A stretch of 64,000 nucleotides of DNA from Amaranthus tricolor (Eukaryota > Streptophyta > Magnoliopsida > Caryophyllales > Amaranthaceae): the NCBI RefSeq assembly GCF_026212465.1, contig NC_080062.1, positions 5,594,865 to 5,658,864 of the forward strand, in the 5' to 3' direction. Shown piece by piece: positions 49,175 through 60,283 of the stretch (position 1 is the stretch's first letter; each line of letters begins with the position of its first letter). The notes beneath the pieces were generated by a model. The model was not told where the DNA came from. It saw only the letters and a program-made list of their open reading frames with translations, and searched no databases. The translations under genes and the position numbers were made by a program.

Positions 49175-49740
49175 AATATTTCTATAATTTTAATTAAAAT
49201 ATGAAAAAGTTTAAAGTCCTTTTATGTAAATTTAATGAAGTATATATTTTTTCCAAGTTGTTAGAACAATTTTACTGTTGCAATAATAAGCTGCATGAGC
49301 ACAATGAGGTATAATGTTCTATATATTTATGTGATAATGTAATTGTTGTCATTATGCTGGTAACTTATCCCCTTAGGCGAATTGAGGATGCTAAAACAAG
49401 ATGTGTTAGAACACTTACTTTTTACCCTTGATGACTCTCGTCAATCTCATTAGGTGACTACAATAAAGCTTTTAGCTAATTAGGATTCGGAGATAAATAA
49501 TAAACACAGTTTTATCCTTAAATACAAAAAATTTATTTTTTAGTCTGCTTTTTAGACCCTTAATAACATCATCATGATCTATAAAACTAGTTAGCAAGCA
49601 CACTAGATCAAATAATAGAGCAATAAAAATTATTTGTTGAGTATATACTTTCTCCGTTCAGAATTACTTGTATCTGATTGTGACATTTGAGCGAAAAAAT
49701 GTCACTATCATTAACAAGTATAATGAAACATAGGTAATAT

Positions 49741-52700
49741 CTAGTAAGGTGGCTTAGAACCCAATTCACCAAGCCTTTCAACAAGCAAGTCTACATCTTC
49801 CTCTTCAAGAGATTCTTCATCATTAACATTCAACAATCCACCCAGATCTTCTTCTAGTTTTTTTTCTAATAAATCATCCCAAAATCCATCAAGTGTTGTT
49901 ATTTCTAATGATCTCCCCATTTCTTCATATCCCTCAATTAGTAAATCTTCACTCTTATCCATTCCAAGTACATCTAAGTTTGAATCTTCAAACGTAGGAA
50001 CATTTACAATGTCCTCTTCACTTGATCTTTGCATTTCCATCCCAAGAACATCTAAGTTTGAATCTTCAAATTGAGGTACATTGATAATATTATCTTCAAT
50101 AGCTCCTTGCATTTCCATTCCAAGTATATCTAAGCTCGAATCTTCAAACTCTGGCACATCATTGAAATCAACCGACTCTTTCTTAACCTGAAAATGTATT
50201 AATCTTTTAGTTTCGATTTTAAAGTCAAACACTATAATAGATTTAATGAAATACAAAATCATATAATTAAACTCTAATATAAGCTTGATATTATTGGTGA
50301 TTACTAACTACTAAGAGTTTATTTGGAAAAATTTGATATTATAAACCCAAAAAAATATTAATTTGTTCATTTTATTCAAAATACGCTAACTATCAATTAT
50401 AAAATAATACAATCATAATACATTGGTTTATGTTATTAGTGTGCCTCGAACACAGGATCTAGATGCTAAGAACGTCGCGGCTCGCGAATTAAAAGCAGAA
50501 AGTTTCTATTTTGTGTTTTTTCAAGTCGCGGCCCGCGAGTAATTGTACAGCTCGCGACTCACTTTGCGATTTTTGCGGATCTTGTTTTTTCGTGGGTTTT
50601 TGACGGTTACCTTTATTTGTGGCCGGTTATTTGGATACTTTGATGCCCAAGTATCTTTTACGAAGGGTTTACTATATAAACACCCTCTTATTAGTGCTAG
50701 GGTGAATGATTCACAAATTGAGAGAGATTACAAGAGAGCCATTATAATTTGTGAGTGTAATTGTAATTCATCTTGTAAATTTTTTGCGATCATAGTGAAA
50801 TTATTTGATCTCGGTGCCGGTGGACGTAGCTATCACATTGATAGTGAACCATGTTAAATCTCTTGTATCATTTTCTTATTGTTTGCATTGAATTTCTTAT
50901 TGTTTCTTTATTGTTCATTGACCTTTCTTCCGCTGTCGCACAACAATTGGTATCAGAGCTCAGGTTTATGTCCTTGGAGAGTTTTTGAGTGAAACAATGG
51001 CTGGAGATTCTACAATACGAATGGAGAAATTTACCAGGCAAAATAGTTTCGGGCTATGGCAAATAAAGATAAAGGCTCGGTTGAAACAGCAGCAAATCTG
51101 GCGTCCGTTGGCTCCAAAAACTACTACTGCGGGGTCGAAAGATGGATTAACTGACGGGCAATTAGCAGTAATGGAGGAAAGGGCTCATTCTACCATTTTG
51201 CTAAGTTTGGATGATCATATCATCACGGAGGTTGCTGATCAGGCTACAACGGCGGAATTATGAATGAAATTGGAGTCATTGTATATGACTAAGTCGCTAA
51301 CCAAAAAATTATTGCTGAAGCCGCGGTTGTTCAGCCTCCGAATGCAGTCAGATACTCCTTTATGGGAACATCTTGAAAAACTTAACTCTACTTTACTGGA
51401 TTTGCGTAAGTTAGATGTTAAAATAGATGATGAGGATGCTACGTTGATTTTACTTGTGTCTCTACCGTCTAGCTATGAGAATTTTTTTGAGTCTTTTGTT
51501 GTTGGTAAGGACTCACTGACCATAAAAGAAGTGAAGGCAACACTTTATATTAGGGAACTTTGTTAGAAGGCTATAGGTGATAATGAAGAGAGTGGCAGTG
51601 GGTTGTTAATTTGTTAAGTCCAGGAAATCTAAAAAGAAGAAGGGGGTTAACAAGGTCAACAATACTAGGTCGAGTGTTGGAAACGACAATGAGGGATCTG
51701 GTAGGATTGTGGGGAATTGTCTTGTGAGGAAGGACAAGTCCCAAGCTGTTGTAGTTGAGGAAAAAATTAAGGAGAACTATAATTTGGAAGAAGACTTGGC
51801 ATTAGTCTGGGGATCTTTCTGATGATTGGGTTCTAGATTCGGGATGTTCATTCCATATCAGTCCGCATCGAGATTGGTTTGACACATATGAGTCTTGCAA
51901 TGGGGGTAAAGTTATTATAGGTAACAATGCACCTTATAAGATTACGAGTATTGGGTCCATGAGATTGAGGACTAGTGATGGGCGAAAGTTGACATTGACT
52001 AGGGTGCGGCATGTCCCTGCTTTGGGGAAAAATCTGATTTCATTGGGTACCTTCGATGATTTGGGATATAATGAAGTGTTTTCAAATGGGGAGCTTTCCA
52101 TTTGTCGAGGTTCGGAGTTGGTACTTAAGGGTATCAAGAAGAACACCCTCTATGTCTTTGAGGGTGTCACACTGTCTAGTTCTGCGGTTTGCGCATCAGT
52201 GTCTTATCAGTGTCTTCAGATTGCTGGGGTCCATCTAGGGTTGAAGGTATGGAGGTTTTCGCTATTTTTTGTCATTTTTAGATGACAAGTCTCGATACAC
52301 ATGGCATTGGTTGCTTAGTCAAAGGATGAGGTCTTCAAAGCTTTTAAGCAATGGAAAGCTTTGGTGGAGAATCGACAGGGTAGGAAGATCAAGAAACTAC
52401 GAACAGACAATGGGCTAGAGTTTTACAAAGAGGAGTTTAATCAGTTCTGTGCAGATGAGGGTATTGGTCGGTATCATACCATCAGGATGACACCACAGCA
52501 GAACGGTGTTGCAGAGCAGGTTAATCAGACACAGCTTGAGAGAGTTCGATGTATGCTCTCTAATGCAGGGCTTGGGAGGAGGTATTGGAGTGAAGCTGTG
52601 ATGACAGCTTGTTATATCATCAACAGGGGTCCTCATTCGGGCATTGACTCAAAAATCCCGTTTGAGATCTAGAGTGGTAGGTTACCTAATTTCTCTAATC

Positions 52701-55700
52701 TGAAGATTTTTGGCTGTGTTGCTTATTATCATGTTAGTGAGGGTAAGCTAGATCCACGAGCCAAGATGGGGTGTTTTTTTGGATAAAGTGATGGTGTGAA
52801 GAGGCTTAGGATCTATTCACCTTCGGAGGGTTGAGTCATTCTTAATAGGGATGTCACTTTTGATGAGAGCACCATGTATTCCAAGAAGAGCTCGGAGTCT
52901 TCTGATTTAGGGAAGGAAGGGGAGAACATACTACAGACAGATGGGGTGCTTGAGGTACATCAGTCATCCATTACTGATTTACCTCGAGTGCAATTTATTG
53001 ATGATAATGCTGAGGTTCCAGTGCCGGGTACTCCTGAACCTGAGGTTGTTCCATCTTCTCCTAACTCTGGGGAGGAGGTGGAGCAGTCTAATCAGGGGTC
53101 ATCTAGTCAATTTGACACAATTCTTGAGAGACCTAAACGAGTTATCAAGAAGCCTATTAGGTTGATTGAAGAGATGGAAGGAAGAAATTGCTTTGTTGAG
53201 AATTTGACTGGTCATGCATTGAGTGTAGCTGATGATGTAGAGTCATATGAACCTGCCACGTATAAATAGACAATTAGTTGTAGTGAGTCGGCGCAATGGC
53301 TTGCTACAATGGGTGAAGAGATGCAGTTTTTTTACAAGAACAGAGTGTGGGAACTTGTGAAGGTACAATAGGGGAGGAAGCTTGTAGGGTGCAAGTGGAT
53401 TTTTAAGAAGAAAGAAGAGTCATCTGAATCTGAGAAAGTTCATTTTTATGGCTAGGCTAGTTGCAGTGGGGTTCAGTCAGGTAGAAGGGGTTGACTTTGT
53501 GGAGATATTCTCACCGGTGGTTCGACATACTTCTATTCGTGTGCTGTTGTCAATTGTAGCATATTATAACCTTGAGCTGGAGCAGCTGGATGTCAAGACG
53601 GCTTTCCTCCATGGTGATTTAGAGGAGGAGATTTTGATGAAGCAGCCTGAGGGATTCGAGATTTCAGGGAAAGAGCACTATGTATGCAGATTGCTAAAGT
53701 CATTGTATGGACTTAAGGAATCCCCTCGGCGGTGGTATAAGAGGTTTGATTCTTTTATGGTTTTGAATGGTTTTGATAGGAACTCGTATGATTGCTGTGT
53801 GTATCATAGTAAGCTAGATAATGGTTTTGTGATTTATCTGCTATTATATGTTGATGACATGCTTGTTGCCACAAAGAATAAATCTGATGTTGCAAGACTT
53901 AAAGAGTTGCTTAGCTCGGAATTTGACATGAAAGATTTGGGTCCAGCTAAGAAGATTTTGGGTATAGAAATCTATAGGGATCGGGCTAGGGGTAAACTTT
54001 TCTTAACTCAGAAAAGTTACATCGAAAAGATTTTGTCTCGTTTTGGGATGGAGAAATCGAAGCCTATAAGTACACCAACATCTGTGAGCTGCAAATTGTC
54101 TTTGTCTATGTCACCTCAAACTAAGGAGGAGTTGGCGTATATGTTTAGGGTCCCTTATGCCAACGCAGTTGGTTGTTTGATGTATGCTATGCTCTGTACT
54201 AGGTCGGATATTGAGCATGTTGTTAGTGTTGTGAGTAGGTTCATGGCTCGACCTGGGAAAGAGCACTGGCAGGAAGTGAAAATGATTTTTTGCTATTTGA
54301 GAGGGACAACTGATATTGGTCTTGTGTATGGGAATGGTAAGAAGTGTTTGGTAATCGGGTATAGTGATTTTGATTATGCAGTTGATGTGGATACCAGGAG
54401 GTCGGTAACGGGGTATGTGTTTACTTTGGGTGGCTCTATGGTTAGTTGGAAGTCTACATTGCAGTCTTTGGTTACGCTGTCTACTACTGAAGCTGAGTAC
54501 ATGGCTTTAACTTCTGCAGCTAAGGAGTCTATATGGCTTAAAGGCCTTGTAGGTGAACTGGTTATTACACAAGATTTTGCTACGGTGTATTGTTATAGTC
54601 TAAGTGCCATTTGCTTAGCTAAAGACCAAGTACACCATGATCGGACCAAGCACATTGATGTCAGGTATCATTTCTTGCAAACTGACAAGAGGGTAAAGGT
54701 AAAGAAGATCAGGACCGCTGACAACCCAACTGATTTCTTTACTAAGTCTGTTCCATTTAGTAAGTTTAAACATTGCTTAGACTTGCTAAATATTGATTAC
54801 TATGTGATGTAGTAGGCCCTTAGGGGTGGTGTTAGGGAGCTCCTGTTGTAGGCATGTTGGCCTTAAGATGGAGCTTGCCCGGGGCTTGTGATGCAGGTGG
54901 AGCATTATGAGTTGTTATACTTGGTGACGAGTATGTGATGGGTCTTGGTTAAAGACTTGTCGGGAGGAGTCTTGGTTGAAGACTTATCAGGATGTACGGC
55001 TTATTCATGAGCCTTGCATCGGGTTTTGGCTTAAGATATGTTCACTATGTATTGATGAGATCATTTGCTGACTACGAGTTCTCGTCAAGGTGGAGATTGT
55101 TGTTAGTGTGCCTCGAACACGGGATCTAGATGCCAAGAACGTCATGGCTTGCGACCATATGCACGGCTCGCGAGTTAAAAGTAGAAAGTTTTTGTTTTGT
55201 GGTTTTTATCAAGTCGCGGCCCACGAGTAATTGTACGGCTCGCGACCCACTTTGTGATTTTTGCGGATCTTGTTTTTTCATGGGTTTTTGAAGGTTACCT
55301 TTATTTGTGGCCGGTTATTTGTGGATACTTCCATGCCCAAGTATCTTTTACGAAGGGTTTACTATATAAACACCCTCTTATTAGTGCTAGGGTGAATGAT
55401 TCACAAATTGAGAGAGATCACAAGAGAGCCCTTATAATTTGTGAGTGTGATTGTAATTCATCTTGTAAATTCTTTGCGATCATAGTGAAATTATTTGATC
55501 TCGGTGCCGGTGGACATAGCTATCACATTGATAATGAACCACGTTAAATATCTTGTGTCATTGGCTTATTGTTTGCATTGAATTTCTTATTGTTTCATTA
55601 TTGTTCATCGACCTTGTTTCCGCTGTCGCACAACAATTTACATTGAGTTAATAGATAGTTGATTGTATATTGAGGGGAGAATAATTTCATTAATTAATAT

Positions 55701-58628
55701 CAAACTTTATAATAATTAGTTTGGGTTAAAATACAAATTTTAAAAGTCATTGTTGTATTTAAATGTTTTGTTCCTTTTTCACAAATTTTTAAATATTAAA
55801 AACTTAATGACTTAGATTTGATAATAGTTAAACTAATGATTTAGATTGCATCATTATGTTAAGAAATCAATTCAACTAAAAGTTTAAATCAATAATTGCA
55901 GCCTCAACACATATATGATATTCAAAATATCTTTTGTAATTAATAGAAAAAATAATGACTTAGGTTTCATAATATAACAATTAAGTGTTGAAATTTGTCA
56001 AGGAACCAACTCAACCAAAAACTTAAACTTATTGTTGAGGTTTTAAGATATGTTTTATACTTTACCACGCATCTCACACGAGAGAACTTTGGGCTAGAAG
56101 TGTTGATGCAACATAAGCCCTCCCCATATATGGCGCTAAATATCCATTTTAGATGATGGTTAGTTGAGCTTGGAAACCATGAGTCGTAAACTCTTGTTAC
56201 ACTGGCTCTGATACCATGAAACTCAACCAAAAGCTTAAGCTTATAGAAGAGGCCTATGATATATTATATACTCTAATTAACAAAATTGCACTTTTGTAAT
56301 GACAGTCAAGCACTATAGAATTACCGCAAAAACAGTACTACAAGTACTTGTGGGACCTTGTTCGATAGGTCTACGACGTTTCTTAGAAATAGCTTCAACA
56401 AGCTCTTTCCTTCTTTCCTTCTTGTGAACCAATTGGTGTAAGAAATCAGGACTTTGAATAGCACGAGCCAAGAAATTCATCATTTGTTGTTGTTTTTGCT
56501 CGGTTCTTTTAAGTTTCAACTCCATAAGTTGAAGATAAGATTTAGTGTTTTGTTGATGTTGTCTTAGCTTCACTAGTTCAGCCATAAGTACTTGTTTGTC
56601 TCTTCTAAGTCTGTCTATCTCTGCATCTAATCCAAATGTACCCAACTCAAGACATGATGACTCCAAGTTTTGGGTTGGTGCAACATTTTGGGATGATGCT
56701 TTTCTCCTTCTTATGTTCTTCAAGAGATGTTTTTGCCCCTTTAGGAATAACTCATTTGCAAACTCCCATTTGTCTGGATCTACCTTTCTAAAGCCCTGTA
56801 GATACAAACGTGACTTATATATGGATTAAATAGTCTAATAATATAAATTATTAGTATATAAACTTTTTACTTTGAGTTTGTCTCAACGAAAGAATGTATC
56901 TCACAAAAGTAACTCTAATTTATTTCTACACATAGTCAATAAGAGTGCGAAATAAATAATCCTTGCCTACATTGGGTTCAGGGCCGTATCTGCAGTAGAT
57001 TGGGAGGGATATTTACATTTGACCCCAACATAAAAATTATGAATTCTATTTTCTTATATAATATGAAGAAGAATATATAAGTATTAGTTGATCATAAATG
57101 TACACAAACTATCCTGGATTTTGCGTCTAAAAACGCTAACAAATTAAAGTTTTTTTAAATTGTATAATAAAATTATTCAAACCAATATAATATCTAAAGT
57201 TCATTATTAAACTTTTCATAGGCTCTAATTTTTCATTCTATTTTTATTTGTCATTAAGTGTCTTTTATAAATGGGAGATACTAAATAATATTAGGATAAT
57301 AAAATATTATACTATTATCAAATTTGATGTTATAAGTACGCACATAAATTGCCAAAATCTCATAAACGAACCTGATCGGTTGAACTTACACCCTTTAAAA
57401 CATTTCATCAATGTAATGGGAATTAGTAATGTGCCATTTGAAAGCTCAAATGAGGTATATATGTTGATTTTAGGAAAACACCTTCCATCCTTAATTCAAT
57501 TCATAATTCTTAATTTTCAACTTATTATAATAATAGTCTTAATTCTCAACTGAGAAAAAAAAATAATATTAATAAACTCAATTATTCCTCATTCACTCAA
57601 AGCACACTGAATTATCTTAGATTAGCTCAATATTAACCTAAATTTTGGGATTTCATGAATCATAATTAAATATTTTTCAAACCGATAAAAAATAGGAAAA
57701 ATTACCATGAATAATACAATCTTTTGTTAGGTTTCTTACAATAATACTAATTTTTGATTAACCATGAATAATACCAATTTAGGGGGTTTTTTCCTAAAAT
57801 AATATTAACTTTAGTTTATTAATTAATTTACTAAATCGTTTTATCATATAATCTCCTATAGTTTGATTTTTAATATGTTAAGTATATTCTAGGAAAACAC
57901 TCCTTAAGTTAGTATTATTTATTGTTAATCAAAAGTTGGTATTATCGTAGACAAATAAGTAAAAAGTTGTATTATTCAGGTAATTTTTCCCAAAAAATAA
58001 TGATAATTTATTTCTACAATACAACTTTAATACATGATAGTTAGGTGTATTTTATTTGAATAGATAGCAAAGAGTTGGGGATATACAATTCTTGTAAACA
58101 CTAGAAGATTTGCATTAAGATAGTTGAAATTTATAAAAAAAAATCATTTAGATACATAATGGAAGATAATAAATTACTCTTTGGAGAGCCAATATTGCAC
58201 TTTATAATAGAAAATTGCCAAAATTAACCAATAATATACTCTAACTCCAATCATCTAAAATAATATTTTTTTCTACAACAACTTCATATTATGAATCATC
58301 AAATATTAAATAAAAAAGCATGTAGTCAATATCAATATAATTAAAAAATTCACTATAAATTACTTTAATATTAAAAAGAACTCACATAAGTATTAAGCTG
58401 CCTGACAAAACTGGAGAAATTGTTATGCTTGAAATATTTGGGAAGAAGATTGATGGAAAAGCTTTGAGGATCCCAAACAATAAAACTATTATTTCCTTTG
58501 CTCCATGAAATTATATTATTTGTGCTTGTTTCTTCAACTAAATCATATGTCTTTGTAAGAAACGGCGGCGGCCCGGCCTGATGTAGCCCGTCCATTGGTT
58601 TTGGTAGCTCCTCTCTTGACACGTTCAT
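49741..58628 (-). CDS. Class A heat stress transcription factor (HsfA)
   Basis: Three exons on the minus strand: 58386-58628 (81 aa), 56325-56795 (157 aa) and 49741-50187 (148 aa), total 386 aa, phase 0 at both junctions. The DNA-binding domain spans about 19-113 ([48 protein letters not shown]), with the canonical Hsf intron inside it. The HR-A/B coiled coil spans about 137-200 ([20 protein letters not shown]). A basic NLS K-K-R-R-R-P is at 219-224. An AHA activation motif [10 protein letters not shown] is at about 338-348 and a leucine-rich export-like signal [11 protein letters not shown] near 370-380. The long HR-A/B and the AHA define class A; the N-terminus ([18 protein letters not shown]) points to the A2/A6/A7 group. 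Odd points are three 26-residue repeats at 249-326 and a second intron of 6.1 kb carrying a Copia element. Subgroup is uncertain. Confidence 0.93.
49924..50157 (-). repeat. Three 78-bp coding repeats in the Hsf gene
   Basis: Residues 249-274, 275-300 and 301-326 each begin V-P-x-F-E-D-S-(S/N)-L-D-(I/V)-L-G-M. The nucleotide sequence repeats with them (TCTAAGTTTGAATCTTCAAA occurs twice on the plus strand, with a near copy for the third), which indicates recent tandem duplication. Confidence 0.9.
50431..50945 (+). repeat. Copia 5' LTR
   Basis: 515 bp. It holds CG-rich words near the start (GTCGCGGCTCGCGA, GTCGCGGCCCGCGAG, GCTCGCGAC) and a TATA-like CTATATAAACACCC at about 50671. An open frame of about 100 codons in each LTR is a shadow, not a gene. 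Confidence 0.92.
50997..51566 (+). pseudogene. Copia gag, interrupted
   Basis: It starts [16 protein letters not shown] shortly after the primer-binding site, a usual Copia gag opening. An in-frame TGA at 51261 replaces the expected tryptophan before M-K-L-E-S-L-Y. The frame continues to a second stop at 51564. The zinc-knuckle region downstream (to about 51800) is frame-broken. Confidence 0.85.
51820..53270 (+). pseudogene. Copia protease and integrase remnants
   Basis: A protease-like [11 protein letters not shown] motif reads at about 51828-51860, followed by [20 protein letters not shown]. The gag-pre-integrase zinc finger and the start of integrase appear deleted between about 52165 and 52330. 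The integrase core resumes at 52361 ([30 protein letters not shown]) and breaks at a stop at 52670. A linker follows to 53270. Confidence 0.85.
53280..54812 (+). pseudogene. Copia reverse transcriptase and RNase H
   Basis: The open part runs 53448-54812. It has the Copia RT signatures [34 protein letters not shown] and the catalytic Y-V-D-D-M at about 53849. RNase H follows ([35 protein letters not shown]), with S-D-F-D-Y where S-D-A-D-Y is usual. Upstream, 53280-53447 is joined only through a frameshift and a TAG at 53369. Confidence 0.92.
55098..55635 (+). repeat. Copia 3' LTR
   Basis: 538 bp. Compared with the 5' LTR it retains an extra stretch (GCTTGCGACCATATGCACG) near the start and scattered substitutions. 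The motif TACTATATAAACACCC is intact. Confidence 0.92.
55855..55925 (-). mobile_element. Degenerate SMART LTR in Hsf intron 2
   Basis: AAATCAATTCAACTAAAAGT, then AATAATTGCAGCCTCAACAC, resembles one minus-strand LTR. No other part of the element is present. Confidence 0.4.
55996..56277 (-). mobile_element. SMART-like TRIM copy in Hsf intron 2
   Basis: Two LTRs (55996-56067, 56217-56277) in minus orientation, an internal part with GGGCTAGAAGTGTTGATGCA, and the complement of the primer-binding site GGCTCTGATACCA at 56204-56216. The element is about 282 bp. It ends about 47 bp from the exon 2 splice donor, in the same orientation as the gene. Confidence 0.85.
56803..56915. mobile_element. GAGACGGTCT-family MITE in Hsf intron 1
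   Basis: It carries AAACGTGACTTATATATGGA, TTAAATAGTCTAATAATATA and the opposite arm GAATGTATCTCACAAAAG. It begins within 10 bp of the exon 2 splice acceptor. Confidence 0.5.
57695..57990. mobile_element. Palindromic MITE (ATGAATAATACC family), copy 2
   Basis: The ends GGAAAAATTACCATGAATAA and TTCAGGTAATTTTTCC are inverted. The body matches 25405-25715. It lies in intron 1 of the Hsf gene. Confidence 0.7.
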
Positions 58629-58689
58629 CTTTTCGACTAAATAATTATGTATAGGAAATATGTGACATATACATGATATATATTATACC

Positions 58690-58800
58690 AAAGTCTAAAA
58701 ATCAACTCAATCAAAAATTTAAGTTAAAATGTTCGTATTAATTCAGGATAAGTGACGCTCTTTCACACGACATAATTGATCTTGTATGGATTTAGGGAGT
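58690..58800 (-). mobile_element. Eroded SMART fragment upstream of the Hsf gene
   Basis: AAATCAACTCAATCAAAAAT, then TCTTTCACACGACATAATTG, follow the order of a minus-strand SMART LTR and internal edge, about 60 bp upstream of the Hsf start codon. Confidence 0.4.
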
Positions 58801-58879
58801 GGCAGCTAGAGAGGGTGGGTTAGTGGAGGGGAAAGAGAAGAGGTTATTAAAAATGCAATGTCTATAATGAGTTTAAATC

Positions 58880-59285
58880 TATGTCTTCTGGTTAGAAGTG
58901 TAGATATCTCATATGGTTAAAAAAATATCTTGAGGTTATGAAAATTGAGAATTTTTTGGGTGGAAGTGTGGATATTTGAGATGGTTAGAGCAATACTCGA
59001 GAATATGAAAATAGAGAGCCTTTTGGGTGTAAGTGTGGATATTTCAGATAGTTAGAGCATCAACACCAAGTTATGAAAATCGAGAGCCCTTTTAAATAGA
59101 AGTGTATTTAGGTTAAAGCATGATCTTAAGATTATGAAAATTGAGAGCCTTTTGGATAGAAGTGTGGATATCACTAATGGTTAAAGCATCACCTCAAGGT
59201 TATGAAAATTGAGAGCCTTTTGGTTAGAAGTGTATATATCTCAGGTAGTTAAAAGGATTATCTCGAGGTTATGAAATCTGAGTCT
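58880..59285. repeat. Minisatellite of about 66-bp units upstream of the Hsf gene
   Basis: Six degenerate units begin near 58890, 58957, 59023, 59092, 59151 and 59220. The consensus includes TTAGAAGTGTGGATATCTCA, GGTTAAAGCATCA, CTCGAGGTTATGAAAATTGA and GAGCCTTTTGG. It sits about 260-650 bp upstream of the Hsf start codon. Confidence 0.85.
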
Positions 59286-59774
59286 CATCTTGATATTGAG
59301 TTGCTATGGTATATAGTCTAGTAAGGAAGACAATGGTATATAGTTATTAGTGATGAACTCATGGACATATAAAGATCACGAAATAATTGATGGAAACAAC
59401 GAGAATCAGAAGAAAATGTTTGTTAATAAATGATGAAAGAGATGAAGTGAAGTTGAAGTGAAAGATATAATATTTTAAAAATATATTTATGTATCTACTT
59501 TTAATCTTTCTCTCCTTTCTTTGTCTGTTCTTACATAACATTTGTTGATGGTGTAGAGTTGGAAAGTGATGCAAATAAAGGGGTCTTGGTACCCCACTTA
59601 GCTTTTTGACCCCTTCGCGAATGTACTCTTTTGAACTATAGATAGGGTGGGTCTTATGCATGTCGACAAGATCGACAACGGGCCAGGTCGGGCCTATTGA
59701 TGACCCGTTAATTATATGTATGGGTAGTTCTAATCATGTTCAAAATACTCTATAATACAAGACTTTTTAGCCCT

Positions 59775-59915
59775 TCTTGTATGAGGCCATCTTACCGTGA
59801 GACGAGTCTATATAAAAGACTCATTATACTAAAAAATTTTATTAATGGGCTATTTAACCTAAATAACGGGCACATCTCATAATAAGACCGTCTCATACAA
59901 AAATTTGTAAACAAC
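59775..59915. mobile_element. Palindromic MITE, GAGACGGTCT family
   Basis: The left end CTTGTATGAGGCCATCTTAC and the right end AATAAGACCGTCTCATACAA are good inverted copies, with GGGCTATTTAACCTAAATAA inside. Confidence 0.75.
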
Positions 59916-60029
59916 TTTTAAATAGGGTTGCTAAGTAAAGCCTTAAATTTTAATGAACTTAAAGTCCTAATTTGTAGAAAACCTATTTTATTCCCTATAT
60001 ACTTAATTAATTAACAATACCATCATTAT

Positions 60030-60150
60030 TATTATTGATAATAACAACCACCATTATTCAATCCACCATCATTACATATGCCCTCAATGCTACCATCACT
60101 ACCACCGCCACGAGAAACTTCACCATCCCCATCACCAACACCACCATTAT
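60030..60150. repeat. Imperfect CCA/CAT-rich simple repeat
   Basis: Irregular runs of CCACCAT and CCATCA type. Open frames in it are low-complexity and not supported as coding. Confidence 0.6.
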
Positions 60151-60283
60151 CACCACAAATACAAAACAATGTACAACCCAACGGGAGTCAATCTACCACT
60201 ATTGAAATTCAAGTCACCCACAGTCAAACTAGTAATCTGCTATAGTGCTATTGCAGGAGTGTTATCCAAGCGCCAGGCTTCAA

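Larger units (their letters stand above)
50431..55635 (+). mobile_element. Copia LTR retrotransposon in Hsf intron 2
   Basis: It is 5.2 kb, antisense to the Hsf gene. The 5' LTR is 50431-50945 and the 3' LTR 55098-55635; both run from TGTT(A/G)TTAGTGTGCC to CGCACAACA. The primer-binding site TTGGTATCAGAGC follows at 50947. A purine-rich AAGGTGGAGAT precedes the 3' LTR. The flanks GTTTA and ATTTA are an imperfect 5-bp duplication. Domain order protease, integrase, reverse transcriptase, RNase H is that of Copia. The LTRs differ at a few percent of positions plus a gap of about 16 bp near their start, and several stops interrupt the coding region, so it is an old inactive copy. Confidence 0.93.

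Noticed and set aside
50543..50857. 104-codon open frame, also at 55197-55547
   Set aside because: Present in both Copia LTRs, hydrophobic without a domain, and spans the LTR promoter; a shadow frame.
58880..59285. CRISPR-like or coding repeat
   Set aside because: The 66-bp units are directly tandem with no spacers, and no frame stays open through them.
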